Source: Pseudomonadota bacterium (GTDB lineage Bacteria > Desulfobacterota > Desulfovibrionia > Desulfovibrionales > Desulfovibrionaceae). Taken from it: a stretch of 56,434 nucleotides of DNA. Position numbers and translations under genes: made by a program. Of this stretch, positions 19,686 through 27,447 are shown one piece after another. A model generated the notes under the pieces. The model saw only the letters and a program-made list of their open reading frames with translations. It was not told the origin of the DNA and ran no database searches. Every line of letters starts with the position of its first letter. Within the stretch, counting starts at the first letter, position 1. The stretch is from NCBI GenBank assembly GCA_023433925.1, contig JAEYTO010000002.1:1-56434 (forward strand). The letters run 5' to 3'.

Positions 19686-20441
19686 TTGGCCGACCAGAAG
19701 CTTGTGCTCGACGCCAAGGGAGTGTATTACCGCCAACTCAATGAGAGCATCCGCGAGGCGGTTGCCGGTGGGACCCGTGACTTCGAGCTGAACAATGTCA
19801 ATGGGCAGCGCTACATCTTCACCGGCCTCAAGGGTAGCCTCACGCTGAGGATCAACGGTGTCCCGGGCCAGGACCTGGCGGCTTTCATGAACGGCCCGAG
19901 CATACGGGTCGAAGGCAATGCCCAGGATGGCGTCGGCAACACCATGGATGACGGCAAGATCGTCATCAGCGGCCTGGCGGGCGATGTGCTTGGGTACGGC
20001 ATGCGCGGCGGCCGTCTGTACATCCGCGGCGACGTGGGGTATCGAGTGGGCATCCATATGAAGGCCTACCAGGACAAGTCGCCAGCCATCATCATCGGCG
20101 GCAAGGCCGGGGACTTCTTGGGCGAGTACATGGCCGGAGGATCCATCATCCTGCTGGGCATGTTCACTGATAAGCCGCATGCGCCGATTTGCGGCCGCAG
20201 CATGGGCACGGGCATGCACGGCGGCGTGATTTATGTCCGCGGGCCGGTGCCCGAGACGCAACTCGGCCCCAATCTGGTCAGCGAGCCAGTGGACGAGACC
20301 GACAAGGCGCGTCTTCGCGAGGCGGTCACGGACTTCGCCAGGGAATTTGGCCTGGATGCCCAGGGCATCCTTGCCGAGGCCTTCTTCAGAGTAAGGCCCT
20401 TTTCTCATAGACCGTACGGCAACATGTACGTACCCTGCTGA
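19686..20441 (+). CDS. gltB3: Glutamate synthase GXGXG subunit, TTG start
   Basis: 251 residues with start TTG 19686 (GGAG eight bases upstream). The protein is the right-handed beta-helix domain found at the C-terminus of long GltB, seen here as repeats such as GLAGDVLGYGMRGGRLYIRG, IIIGGKAGDFLGEYMAGG and GRSMGTGMHGGVIYVRG. It supports the ammonia tunnel in the fused enzyme. As a separate gene it completes the archaeal-style split enzyme with the four preceding genes. Confidence 0.9.
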   Translation: MADQKLVLDAKGVYYRQLNESIREAVAGGTRDFELNNVNGQRYIFTGLKGSLTLRINGVPGQDLAAFMNGPSIRVEGNAQDGVGNTMDDGKIVISGLAGDVLGYGMRGGRLYIRGDVGYRVGIHMKAYQDKSPAIIIGGKAGDFLGEYMAGGSIILLGMFTDKPHAPICGRSMGTGMHGGVIYVRGPVPETQLGPNLVSEPVDETDKARLREAVTDFAREFGLDAQGILAEAFFRVRPFSHRPYGNMYVPC

Positions 20442-20468
20442 CGACAGGAAGAAAGCCAAGGAGGACTC

Positions 20469-20831
20469 ATGCTGTTCACGAATGTCGCCTATGCGATGGG
20501 CGCCGCGCCCCAAGGCCAAGGGGGAGGCGGCAACCCCATCGGAGCTTTCCTGCCTCTTATCCTCATGTTCGCCATCTTCTATTTCCTGCTCATCCGGCCC
20601 CAGCAGAAAAAGGCCAAGCTGCACAGGGAGTTTCTCTCCGGACTCAAGCGCGGGGATTACGTGCTTACCAGCGGCGGCATCTATGGCCGTATCATCGATA
20701 CGGACGGCGATGTGCTGACCATCGAGGTGGCCAAGGACCTGACTCTGAAGGTCAACCGCGGCTTCATTACCGGCCCGGGTGACTCCACCAAGGCCGAGGC
20801 CAAGAAAGAAAAGAAAGAGAAGGGCGAGTAG
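20469..20831 (+). CDS. yajC: Preprotein translocase subunit YajC
   Basis: 120 residues, ATG 20469 behind AAGGAGGA. A single membrane span at about residues 25-45 (IGAFLPLILMFAIFYFLLI), then the typical RPQQKKAKLHREFL segment and a small beta domain, with a lysine/glutamate-rich tail. YajC is a partner of SecDF; here it stands directly before secD, but a hairpin and a new promoter lie between them. Confidence 0.93.
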   Translation: MLFTNVAYAMGAAPQGQGGGGNPIGAFLPLILMFAIFYFLLIRPQQKKAKLHREFLSGLKRGDYVLTSGGIYGRIIDTDGDVLTIEVAKDLTLKVNRGFITGPGDSTKAEAKKEKKEKGE

Positions 20832-20865
20832 CCCCTCCATCCGCGCGCATGATCATTCGTAAGCC

Positions 20866-20902
20866 CCCGCCGAGGTCAGGCCTCGGCGGGCGCTTGTTTT
20901 TA
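20866..20902 (+). terminator. Terminator or attenuator between yajC and secD
   Basis: A ten-base-pair perfect stem (CCCGCCGAGG 20866-20875, CCTCGGCGGG 20881-20890) with loop TCAGG, followed by CGCTTGTTTTT. It ends the glutamate synthase-yajC transcript at least in part. Confidence 0.8.
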
Positions 20903-20918
20903 CGGCGCCATGCGCGTG

Positions 20919-20946
20919 TTGACACCCAAGGCGCAAGTGCTACAAC
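20919..20946 (+). promoter_or_regulatory. Sigma-70 promoter for secD-secF
   Basis: A consensus TTGACA (20919-20924) and TACAAC (20941-20946) with a 16-base spacer, 37 bases before the secD start and just after the terminator. Confidence 0.6.
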
Positions 20947-20983
20947 TTGTGCGCCTTCGAAGCGTGTCCATCAAGGAGTGACA

Positions 20984-22582
20984 ATGAAAGGCAGTTTGCG
21001 CTGGAGGATGGCGCTTGCGGCGGCCGTCGCCATTCTTGGATTTGTCTACATGCTGCCCTCCATCCCCGCCGTGGACAGGGCCATTGGCGCCTTCTTGCCC
21101 AACGAAAAGATCAACCTTGGCCTGGACCTCAAGGGCGGCATCCATCTCACCCTCGACGTCAATGTGCGCAAGGCGCTGGAAAACTCCCTGGCCCAAATGG
21201 GCCGCGATATCCGCGACCTGGCCCGCGATAAGGGGATCTCGGTCATCAAGCCCGCGGTGACTCAAGGCAATCGCCTGCGCCTCACGTTGGTCAAGGCCGA
21301 TCAGCAGGGGCAGTTCGAGGATCTCCTGGCCAAGAGCTTCGGCGGACTGAGTGTCAACTCCAAGGAACCTGGGGAGGATGGGCGCATTGAGTATGCTCTT
21401 GCGCCCACTGACGAGTACCGTAATTATTTTACCAATCTGACCGTGGACCAGGCGGTCAAGACCATCCGCAATCGCATCGACCAGTTTGGCGTTGCCGAGC
21501 CGGACATCCGCAAGCAGCAGGGCGGCCGCATCCAGGTGCAGCTTCCCGGTTTGCAGGATCCCGAGCGCGCCATCGCCATCATCGGCAAGACCGCGCACCT
21601 CGAGTTCAAGATCGTGGATGACAACGTGAATCCGCAGCAGGCCGCCTCCGGCGTTCTGCCCCCTGGCCGCGAATTGGCGACCATGCGCAGGTCGACCGCT
21701 GAGGGCGGGGCCATTGAGACGCCCATCGTGCTCCAACGGGACGCCGTGCTGACGGGCGAGGCCATCACAGATGCCAGCGTCAGCTTTGATCAGTTCGGAC
21801 AGGCATATGTCACTCTGACTTTCAATGCCCGAGGAGCCCGCGACTTCGAGCGCGTCACCGGCGAGAATGTGCGCAAGCAGATGGGCATCGTCCTGGACGG
21901 CGTTGTCTATTCCGCGCCGGTCATCCAGGAGAAGATCAGCGGCGGCAGGGCGAGCATCACCGGCAACTTCACCGAGGCCGAGGCGCACGACTTGGCCGTG
22001 GTGCTGCGCGCCGGCTCGCTGCCCGCGCCCGTCACCGTCAGCGAGCAACGCGTGGTCGGTCCGTCCCTGGGTCAGGAATCCATCGATCAGGGTATTAAAG
22101 CCGGCATCATCGGCCTGGGCGTGATCATGCTCTTCCTGGTTGTTTATTACCGCTTGGCGGGCGTGCTGGCCGACTTGGTGCTATTGCTCAATTTCGTGTT
22201 GGTCATGGCGGGCATGGCCCTCTTCGGCGCGACGCTGACCTTGCCTGGCATTGCGGGCATCATCCTGACCATCGGCATGGCCGTGGACGCCAACGTGCTC
22301 ATCTACGAGCGCATCCGCGAGGAGCTGCGCAATGGCGTGACTCCCAGAGCGGCCATTGCCGAAGGCTTCAGCCGGGCCACCCTGACCATCCTAGATTCCA
22401 ACCTGACCACGATCATAGCGGCCGTCATTCTCTACGAGTTCGGGACCGGCCCCATCCGCGGCTTCGCCGTGACACTCACCCTGGGCATCATAACCTCCAT
22501 GTTCACGGCGATCTTCGTATCCCGGGTCTTTTTCGACCTGTACACCTCCGGCCGCAAGGAACTGCGCACCCTGAGCATCTAG
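20984..22582 (+). CDS. secD: Protein translocase subunit SecD
   Basis: 532 residues from ATG 20984 with AAGGAG upstream. A first membrane span (about 8-28), the LGLDLKGGIHLTLDV motif, a large periplasmic P1 domain (about 40-330), and five C-terminal spans including AGIIGLGVIMLFLVVYY and a TIGMAVDANVLIYERIREE motif. SecD with SecF uses the proton motive force to help protein export. It is followed 12 bases later by secF. Confidence 0.95.
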   Translation: MKGSLRWRMALAAAVAILGFVYMLPSIPAVDRAIGAFLPNEKINLGLDLKGGIHLTLDVNVRKALENSLAQMGRDIRDLARDKGISVIKPAVTQGNRLRLTLVKADQQGQFEDLLAKSFGGLSVNSKEPGEDGRIEYALAPTDEYRNYFTNLTVDQAVKTIRNRIDQFGVAEPDIRKQQGGRIQVQLPGLQDPERAIAIIGKTAHLEFKIVDDNVNPQQAASGVLPPGRELATMRRSTAEGGAIETPIVLQRDAVLTGEAITDASVSFDQFGQAYVTLTFNARGARDFERVTGENVRKQMGIVLDGVVYSAPVIQEKISGGRASITGNFTEAEAHDLAVVLRAGSLPAPVTVSEQRVVGPSLGQESIDQGIKAGIIGLGVIMLFLVVYYRLAGVLADLVLLLNFVLVMAGMALFGATLTLPGIAGIILTIGMAVDANVLIYERIREELRNGVTPRAAIAEGFSRATLTILDSNLTTIIAAVILYEFGTGPIRGFAVTLTLGIITSMFTAIFVSRVFFDLYTSGRKELRTLSI

Positions 22583-22594
22583 GAGAGGGCGGAC

Positions 22595-23674
22595 ATGGGT
22601 TTCCAGATCATCAAGCCGAATACGAACTTCGATTTTATAGGTTTCAGGCGCATCGCCTACCTCATATCGTTCGCGATTATCTTGGCCGGCCTTGGCTCAC
22701 TGCTCGTCAAGGGCGGTCCCCAGTACGGGATCGATTTCGCCGGTGGCATGATCGTGCAGGTCAAGTTCGACCGTCAGGTGGAAGTGGGCCAAATCAAGGA
22801 CGCCCTGGACGGCACGGATCTGCCCGGCTTGGTGGTTCAGCGATTTGGGCAGGAAAAGGATAATGAGTTCCTGATCCGCACCTCGACGGCGGATATCCCA
22901 TCGGAAACCGTGCGTCAGCGGATCAGTGACGCGATCTCCTCAAACCTTCCAGGCCAGCAATTCGAGGTGCAGCGGCTGGAGATGGTCGGGCCCAAGGTCG
23001 GAGCCGACCTGCGTACCAAGGCGTTGGAGGCTTTGTTCTACGCCGTCCTGCTTATCGCCATCTACATCTCTGGGCGTTTCGAGCAACGCTGGTTCGCCGC
23101 CCTGGCCATGGCGGGGGGCCTGGCGACGGGCATTTATGTGCTCAAGCTATTGGGCGTGCCCATGAACTGGCTCATCCTGGCGGCCATGCTCATAACGATC
23201 GGCCTGTGCTGGTTCCTCAAACTCAGCTTCGCCATGGGGGCGATCATCTCCCTCAGTCACGACGTGCTCGTCACGATGGGCGTGTTCTCCGTGCTGAACA
23301 AGGAATTCGATTTGACGATCATCGCGGCCCTGCTGACGATCATCGGCTACTCGCTCAATGACACGATCATAGTCTTTGACCGTATTCGCGAGAACATGAA
23401 GGACCGCAAGCGCGAGGATTTCGCTGAAATCATCAACGCCAGCATCAACCAGACCCTGAGCCGGACGATCATCACTTCAGGCTCGACGCTTGTGGTGATC
23501 TTCTTCCTGTGGGTCTTTGGCGGAGGCGTGATCCACGACTTCTCCCTAGCCTTGCTGATAGGCATCGGCATCGGCACGTTTTCCTCCATCTTCGTGGCCG
23601 CGCCAATCTTGCTCAGTTTCGGCCCTGGCAGCTCCTTGGATGAGAGGAAGAAAAGGTCGGAAGTGGCCACGTAG
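22595..23674 (+). CDS. secF: Protein translocase subunit SecF
   Basis: 359 residues, ATG 22595 with AGGAGAGG upstream. Six spans and the family motifs are visible: the start FIGFRRIAYLISFAIIL, YGIDFAGGMIVQVKF, SLSHDVLVTMGVFSV and the final TIIGYSLNDTIIVFDRIREN, which matches the RND-type SecF signature. It forms a complex with SecD and is the last gene of the transcript. Confidence 0.95.
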   Translation: MGFQIIKPNTNFDFIGFRRIAYLISFAIILAGLGSLLVKGGPQYGIDFAGGMIVQVKFDRQVEVGQIKDALDGTDLPGLVVQRFGQEKDNEFLIRTSTADIPSETVRQRISDAISSNLPGQQFEVQRLEMVGPKVGADLRTKALEALFYAVLLIAIYISGRFEQRWFAALAMAGGLATGIYVLKLLGVPMNWLILAAMLITIGLCWFLKLSFAMGAIISLSHDVLVTMGVFSVLNKEFDLTIIAALLTIIGYSLNDTIIVFDRIRENMKDRKREDFAEIINASINQTLSRTIITSGSTLVVIFFLWVFGGGVIHDFSLALLIGIGIGTFSSIFVAAPILLSFGPGSSLDERKKRSEVAT

Positions 23675-23698
23675 TTGGCTGCCAAGTGTGTATTATCC

Positions 23699-23728
23699 AA
23701 AGGGGCCGCTCATGCGGCCCTTTCTTAT
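23699..23728 (+). terminator. Terminator after secF
   Basis: AAAGGGGCCGC (23699-23709) pairs with GCGGCCCTTT (23714-23723) around loop TCAT with one bulged G, followed by a T-rich stretch. Confidence 0.8.
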
Positions 23729-23753
23729 TCGGTGAGTCTCAACTGCAAGCGCG

Positions 23754-24117
23754 CTATGCAAATCCGCGGAAAAGGAGCCGCCAACCCTGGCTGTCAACCG
23801 CCGGGCTGATTCCTATTGATCCAGTGCTCCGCAAGGACGGAACGAGCTTTTCCAGGTATCTTTCCAAACCGCTGCGGCAGTCGGCGACATGGTGCGAGCA
23901 GAGCCCGAATCGTCCTTGCGGATCATGCGGACGTGTTTGGGGCTGCCGATGGGGCGGAGATCCGAGCCAAGCAGACGCAGGCTGACACATCCATCGCGCG
24001 TGTCTTCGGCAACCCGGTAGGTCTTGTTCTCCGTATTGGTTTTGGCCTGGCCAAAGCCAATGGACTGCGGGACGCCGAGGAAAAGATTCTTCTCTCCTTC
24101 AGCATGCTTTGGTGGCC
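23754..24117 (-). pseudogene. Possible degraded reading frame downstream of rarA
   Basis: On the minus strand a codon-biased frame runs from about 24117 to 23920 (…ENKTYRVAEDTRDGCVSL…, RPIGSPKHVRMIRKD). At about 23917 the plausible sequence continues in another frame (RFGLCSHHVADC, SGLERYLEKLVPSLRSTG) to a stop near 23754. No good start codon is seen for the first part, although AAGGAG occurs near 24086. I recognise no family. It could be a frameshifted remnant at the end of the gcvT-rsmE-rarA transcript, or chance. The rest of the 547-base gap (23729-24275) holds only a stem-loop (ACGGGCTG 24208-24215 with CAGCCCGT 24241-24248) without a T-run. Confidence 0.3.
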
Positions 24118-24275
24118 AAGGCGCTCCCGTGGGCAGGTTCAGCGTTCGGGCAGGGCTTGCACAGGGGCGCAATGCTTCCGGTCGAGCAACGGAGCCATAT
24201 GGACCATACGGGCTGTTGACTGTGCTGTTCCGTGGTACAGCAGCCCGTAAGCGGATGCAACCGGCCCAGGAGCAA

Positions 24276-25544
24276 TCATTTCCCAGAGGCTCCCGGCGGC
24301 GACTTGGGCAGGATGGGCCCCCCGGCTTTGCGCAGCCGCAGGGCGTGTTGCTGGATAAGGCGTTTCTCCGCGCCGGCATCCTTGGCTTGGTAGAAACGGC
24401 GGCCGGCAAGTTCCTCTGGAAGGTAGAGCTGCTCCACCCAGCCCTCCGGGAAATTGTGCGGATACTTGTAGCCTTTGCCGTAACCCCATTCGCGTTGCAG
24501 CCGGGTGGTTGCATTGCGCAGGTGCAGGGGCACCGGGCGCAGGCCGTTCTCGCGAATCTCGGCCTGCGCCGCCAGGTAGGCGGCATAGGACGAGTTGCTC
24601 TTGGGCGCCATGGCCAGGTACACGGCGGTTTCGGCCATGGGGATGAAGCCTTCGGGCATGCCGATCATCTCCACGGCCTGCTGACAGGATACGGCCAGTG
24701 AGAGGGCGTATGGGTCCGCAAGGCCGACGTCCTCCGAGGCCGAAAGGATCAGCCGTCGGCAGATGAAGCGCGGGTCCTCGCCGCTCTCGATCAGGCCGGC
24801 CATGTAATAGAGCGCCGCATCCGGATCCGAGCCGCGGATGGATTTGATCATGGCCGAGGCGAGTTCATAATGGCTGTCGCCACCGCGATCGCCGCGCTGG
24901 ATCACCTCAGGCAGGGCGGCGCGCAGGACCTGGGGATCGCGCTTCTCTGGCGGCAGTTCGGCGGCGTATTCCAGCAGGTTGAGCAAGGTGCGGGCATCGC
25001 CGCCGGACATGCCGGCCACGAGGCGCCGGCTCTCCTCGGACAGCTCCAGCCCAAGGGCCTTGGTCCCCCTGGCGGTGATCTCCAGCAGGTCGGCGTCGGT
25101 CAATGGCATGAGCCGTAGAACGTGCAGCCGTGACAGGAGCTGCCGCGTCACGGAGAAGGAAGGGTTCTCGGTGGTCGTGGCGATCAGCGTGACTTGGCCG
25201 CTTTCGAGCTGCGGCAGGAAGAAGTCCTGCTGCGCCTTGCTGTAGCGGTGCAGCTCGTCGAGGATGAGCACATCCACGCCCGAGAGCTGCTTGCGCAACT
25301 CGGCCAGGCCTGTCTCCGGCGCGCTGACCCGCCGGTGCGGCCGTCCCGTGGATTTGGCCAGCAGAAGGGCCAAGGTCGATTTGCCGCTGCCTGGAGGACC
25401 GAAGAGAAGCAGGCTCGGCAATCGCTTGCCATGCAGCAGGGCCTCAAGCTTGCTCCGAAGATGGCGCTGGCCCACGAATTCGTCGAGGTTGGCCGGTCTT
25501 ATGCGCTCGGCCAGGGGAGTGCGAGCCGTATCGTTTGCCATCAT
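24276..25544 (-). CDS. rarA: Replication-associated recombination protein RarA (MgsA)
   Basis: 422 residues from the first of two adjacent ATG codons (25542-25544) with AGGAG just upstream. The open frame runs on upstream through rsmE, but only because it is a shadow there. A AAA+ ATPase: LLLFGPPGSGKSTLAL (Walker A), LILDELHRY (Walker B) and TTENPSFSV (sensor 1) are visible, and the conserved YNPHNF-like region appears as KYPHNFPEGWVEQLYLP. RarA acts at stalled or gapped replication forks. It begins seven bases after the rsmE stop. Confidence 0.94.
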   Translation of the reverse strand: MMANDTARTPLAERIRPANLDEFVGQRHLRSKLEALLHGKRLPSLLLFGPPGSGKSTLALLLAKSTGRPHRRVSAPETGLAELRKQLSGVDVLILDELHRYSKAQQDFFLPQLESGQVTLIATTTENPSFSVTRQLLSRLHVLRLMPLTDADLLEITARGTKALGLELSEESRRLVAGMSGGDARTLLNLLEYAAELPPEKRDPQVLRAALPEVIQRGDRGGDSHYELASAMIKSIRGSDPDAALYYMAGLIESGEDPRFICRRLILSASEDVGLADPYALSLAVSCQQAVEMIGMPEGFIPMAETAVYLAMAPKSNSSYAAYLAAQAEIRENGLRPVPLHLRNATTRLQREWGYGKGYKYPHNFPEGWVEQLYLPEELAGRRFYQAKDAGAEKRLIQQHALRLRKAGGPILPKSPPGASGK

Positions 25545-25551
25545 CACACTC

Positions 25552-26298
25552 CTATGGCGCAACACGGATGTCCGGCAACCGCTGCCTGGCCCAGAATGCC
25601 AACCCAAGCCCGAGCAGGGCCGCGGTTTCCCAGCGCAGCACGCGTCGCCCCAGGCTACGGGGAGCAAAACCGGCTCCGAGCAGCGCCTGCGTTTCGGCGG
25701 CCTCCAGGCCCCCCTCAGGCCCAAGGACCATGAGAATATCGCCTGAGCCGCCCAAATCCCTGGTCGGCTCCAGGAGTTCTGCGCCAGGCTCTTCCCAGAG
25801 CAGGTACCGGCGGGGAAGGCCGCTGGCGGCGAGCATGATGGCTTGCAGGCTGTCGAAGGTCGCCAGCTCGGGCAGCCAGGGGCTTGCACATTGCTTGGCC
25901 GCCGCCACGAGCTTGGGCAGCCAGGTATCCTTCGGCCTCTCCGGCACGCGCCCCTGGCTTCGGCTTGCCTGCCAGAACCATAGTCCCGTCGCTTCCAGCT
26001 CGACGGCCTTCTCCAGCAGCCAGTCACGCCTGCCCGCCTTGTTCCAGCCCACGGCGAGCACCAGTCTAGGCGAGGCGCGCTCCTGCCGGCCCATGGACTC
26101 CGGTTCCAGAACAGCCCCTTTCCTGTCGGCCTGGATGAGCCGGAAGAGTCCCTCGCGCCCCTGCCCGTCGAACAGGCGTACCACCCCGCCCGGTGGGGTG
26201 CGCAGAACCTTGAGCAGGTGGTGCGACTCGCCGCTGTCCAAGACAAAGGGTTCGCGCCAGCGCTCGGGCGGGCAGTAGAAGGAGTTTAACCGAGCCAT
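25552..26298 (-). CDS. rsmE: 16S rRNA (uracil1498-N3)-methyltransferase RsmE
   Basis: 248 residues. A PUA-like N-terminal half (HHLLKVLRTPPGGVVRLFDG) is followed by the SPOUT knot: KAVELEATGLWFW, then LVLGPEGGLEAAE and SLGRRVLRWETAAL, which replaces the common LG.RILR.ETA pattern almost exactly. It methylates U1498 of 16S rRNA with SAM. It lies between gcvT and rarA with gaps of four and seven bases, so it is translated from the same message. Confidence 0.93.
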   Translation of the reverse strand: MARLNSFYCPPERWREPFVLDSGESHHLLKVLRTPPGGVVRLFDGQGREGLFRLIQADRKGAVLEPESMGRQERASPRLVLAVGWNKAGRRDWLLEKAVELEATGLWFWQASRSQGRVPERPKDTWLPKLVAAAKQCASPWLPELATFDSLQAIMLAASGLPRRYLLWEEPGAELLEPTRDLGGSGDILMVLGPEGGLEAAETQALLGAGFAPRSLGRRVLRWETAALLGLGLAFWARQRLPDIRVAP

Positions 26299-26302
26299 GG
26301 CC

Positions 26303-27388
26303 TCAGGCGAGCTTCATTCGCGCCGTGCCGTCCTTGTAGAACGGCAGCTCGGACCTCGTGGCGCACAGCTCACTGCGCTGCGCTTGCACGAGGAAGTCCC
26401 TGTTCTCGGCTGCCTCCGCGGCGACATAGGCCAGAGCAACGCAGAAGCCCAGTGAGGGGCCAAAAGAGCCGCTCGTGACGACGCCAGCGGGCTTGCCGTC
26501 GCGCAGGGTGACGGCATCGCCATGCCGGGCGCTGCGGCGGCCGGGGATAACCAGAGGAATGAGCTTCTCGCGAACCGTGTCGAGCTTGCCTTTGCCTATG
26601 TAGTCGGCTGGGGAGTTCATGAGGAACCCATACCCGGCCTCGACGGGCGTATGCGCCGTGTCAAGGTCCTGGCCATAGAGCGGATAGCCCATCTCCAGGC
26701 GCAGGGTATCGCGCGCGCCCAGGCCCGAGGGCTTCACGCCCTCCATGGAGGCCAGCTTTTCCCAGACACCGAGGGCCTTGTCCACATCCAGGTAAAGCTC
26801 GTAGCCCAGTTCCCCGGTATAGCCGGTGCGGCTGACGAGCATGGATGAGCCCGCATGGCTGACGCGCTCGAAGCTGAAGTACTTGAGATGCTTCCAACTG
26901 CCGCCCAGAAGAGCCTCGAGGGCCTGGATGGACTCAGGACCCTGCACATCGATTTTGGCCACGCGCGCGGATGCGTTCTCGAGGGACAAGCCGCTGGGAA
27001 GGCGATTTTTGATCCAATCGAAATCGGACTGCTCGCAGGCGCCGTTGACCACGAGCATATACTCGTCCTGGGCCAGGCAATAGACAATCAGGTCGTCAAG
27101 CATGCCGCCCTGCTCGTTGAGCATGAAGCCGTAGCGGCACTTGCCGGGCTGCAACGTGTCCAGGTCGTGCGTCACGATGCGGCCCAGCGACTTGGCCGCG
27201 CCGCGTCCGCGCAGATAGAACTCGCCCATATGGCAAATGTCGAAAATGGAGGTCTTCTGCCGGGTGTGCTGGTGCTCGGCGATGATGCCGGCGTACTGCA
27301 CGGGCATCTCCCAGCCCGCGAAATCAACAATCCTAGCTCCGTGCGCCTTGTGCCAGGCATTCAAGGGGGTAGTCTTGAGCGTTTCCAA
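26303..27388 (-). CDS. gcvT: Aminomethyltransferase (glycine cleavage T protein), TTG start
   Basis: 361 residues from a TTG codon (27386-27388) with AGGAGG upstream. T protein transfers the aminomethyl group to tetrahydrofolate. Visible are the start KTTPLNAWHKAHGARIVDFA, IFDICHMGEF, GYTGELGYELY and LGARDTLRLEMGYPLYG, all characteristic. The remaining glycine cleavage genes (gcvH, gcvP) are not in the window. It is the first of three genes on this minus-strand transcript. Confidence 0.94.
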   Translation of the reverse strand: METLKTTPLNAWHKAHGARIVDFAGWEMPVQYAGIIAEHQHTRQKTSIFDICHMGEFYLRGRGAAKSLGRIVTHDLDTLQPGKCRYGFMLNEQGGMLDDLIVYCLAQDEYMLVVNGACEQSDFDWIKNRLPSGLSLENASARVAKIDVQGPESIQALEALLGGSWKHLKYFSFERVSHAGSSMLVSRTGYTGELGYELYLDVDKALGVWEKLASMEGVKPSGLGARDTLRLEMGYPLYGQDLDTAHTPVEAGYGFLMNSPADYIGKGKLDTVREKLIPLVIPGRRSARHGDAVTLRDGKPAGVVTSGSFGPSLGFCVALAYVAAEAAENRDFLVQAQRSELCATRSELPFYKDGTARMKLA

Positions 27389-27447
27389 GGTGATCCTCCT
27401 GTCGCGGGTTGTCGCTTGTCGGCTGGGCGACCGGTTCGTGGTCCGGA

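Noticed and set aside
25545..26246. Upstream extension of rarA by over 200 codons
   Set aside because: It overlaps rsmE in another frame and is Ser/Arg/Pro-rich noise; rarA has its own site at 25544.
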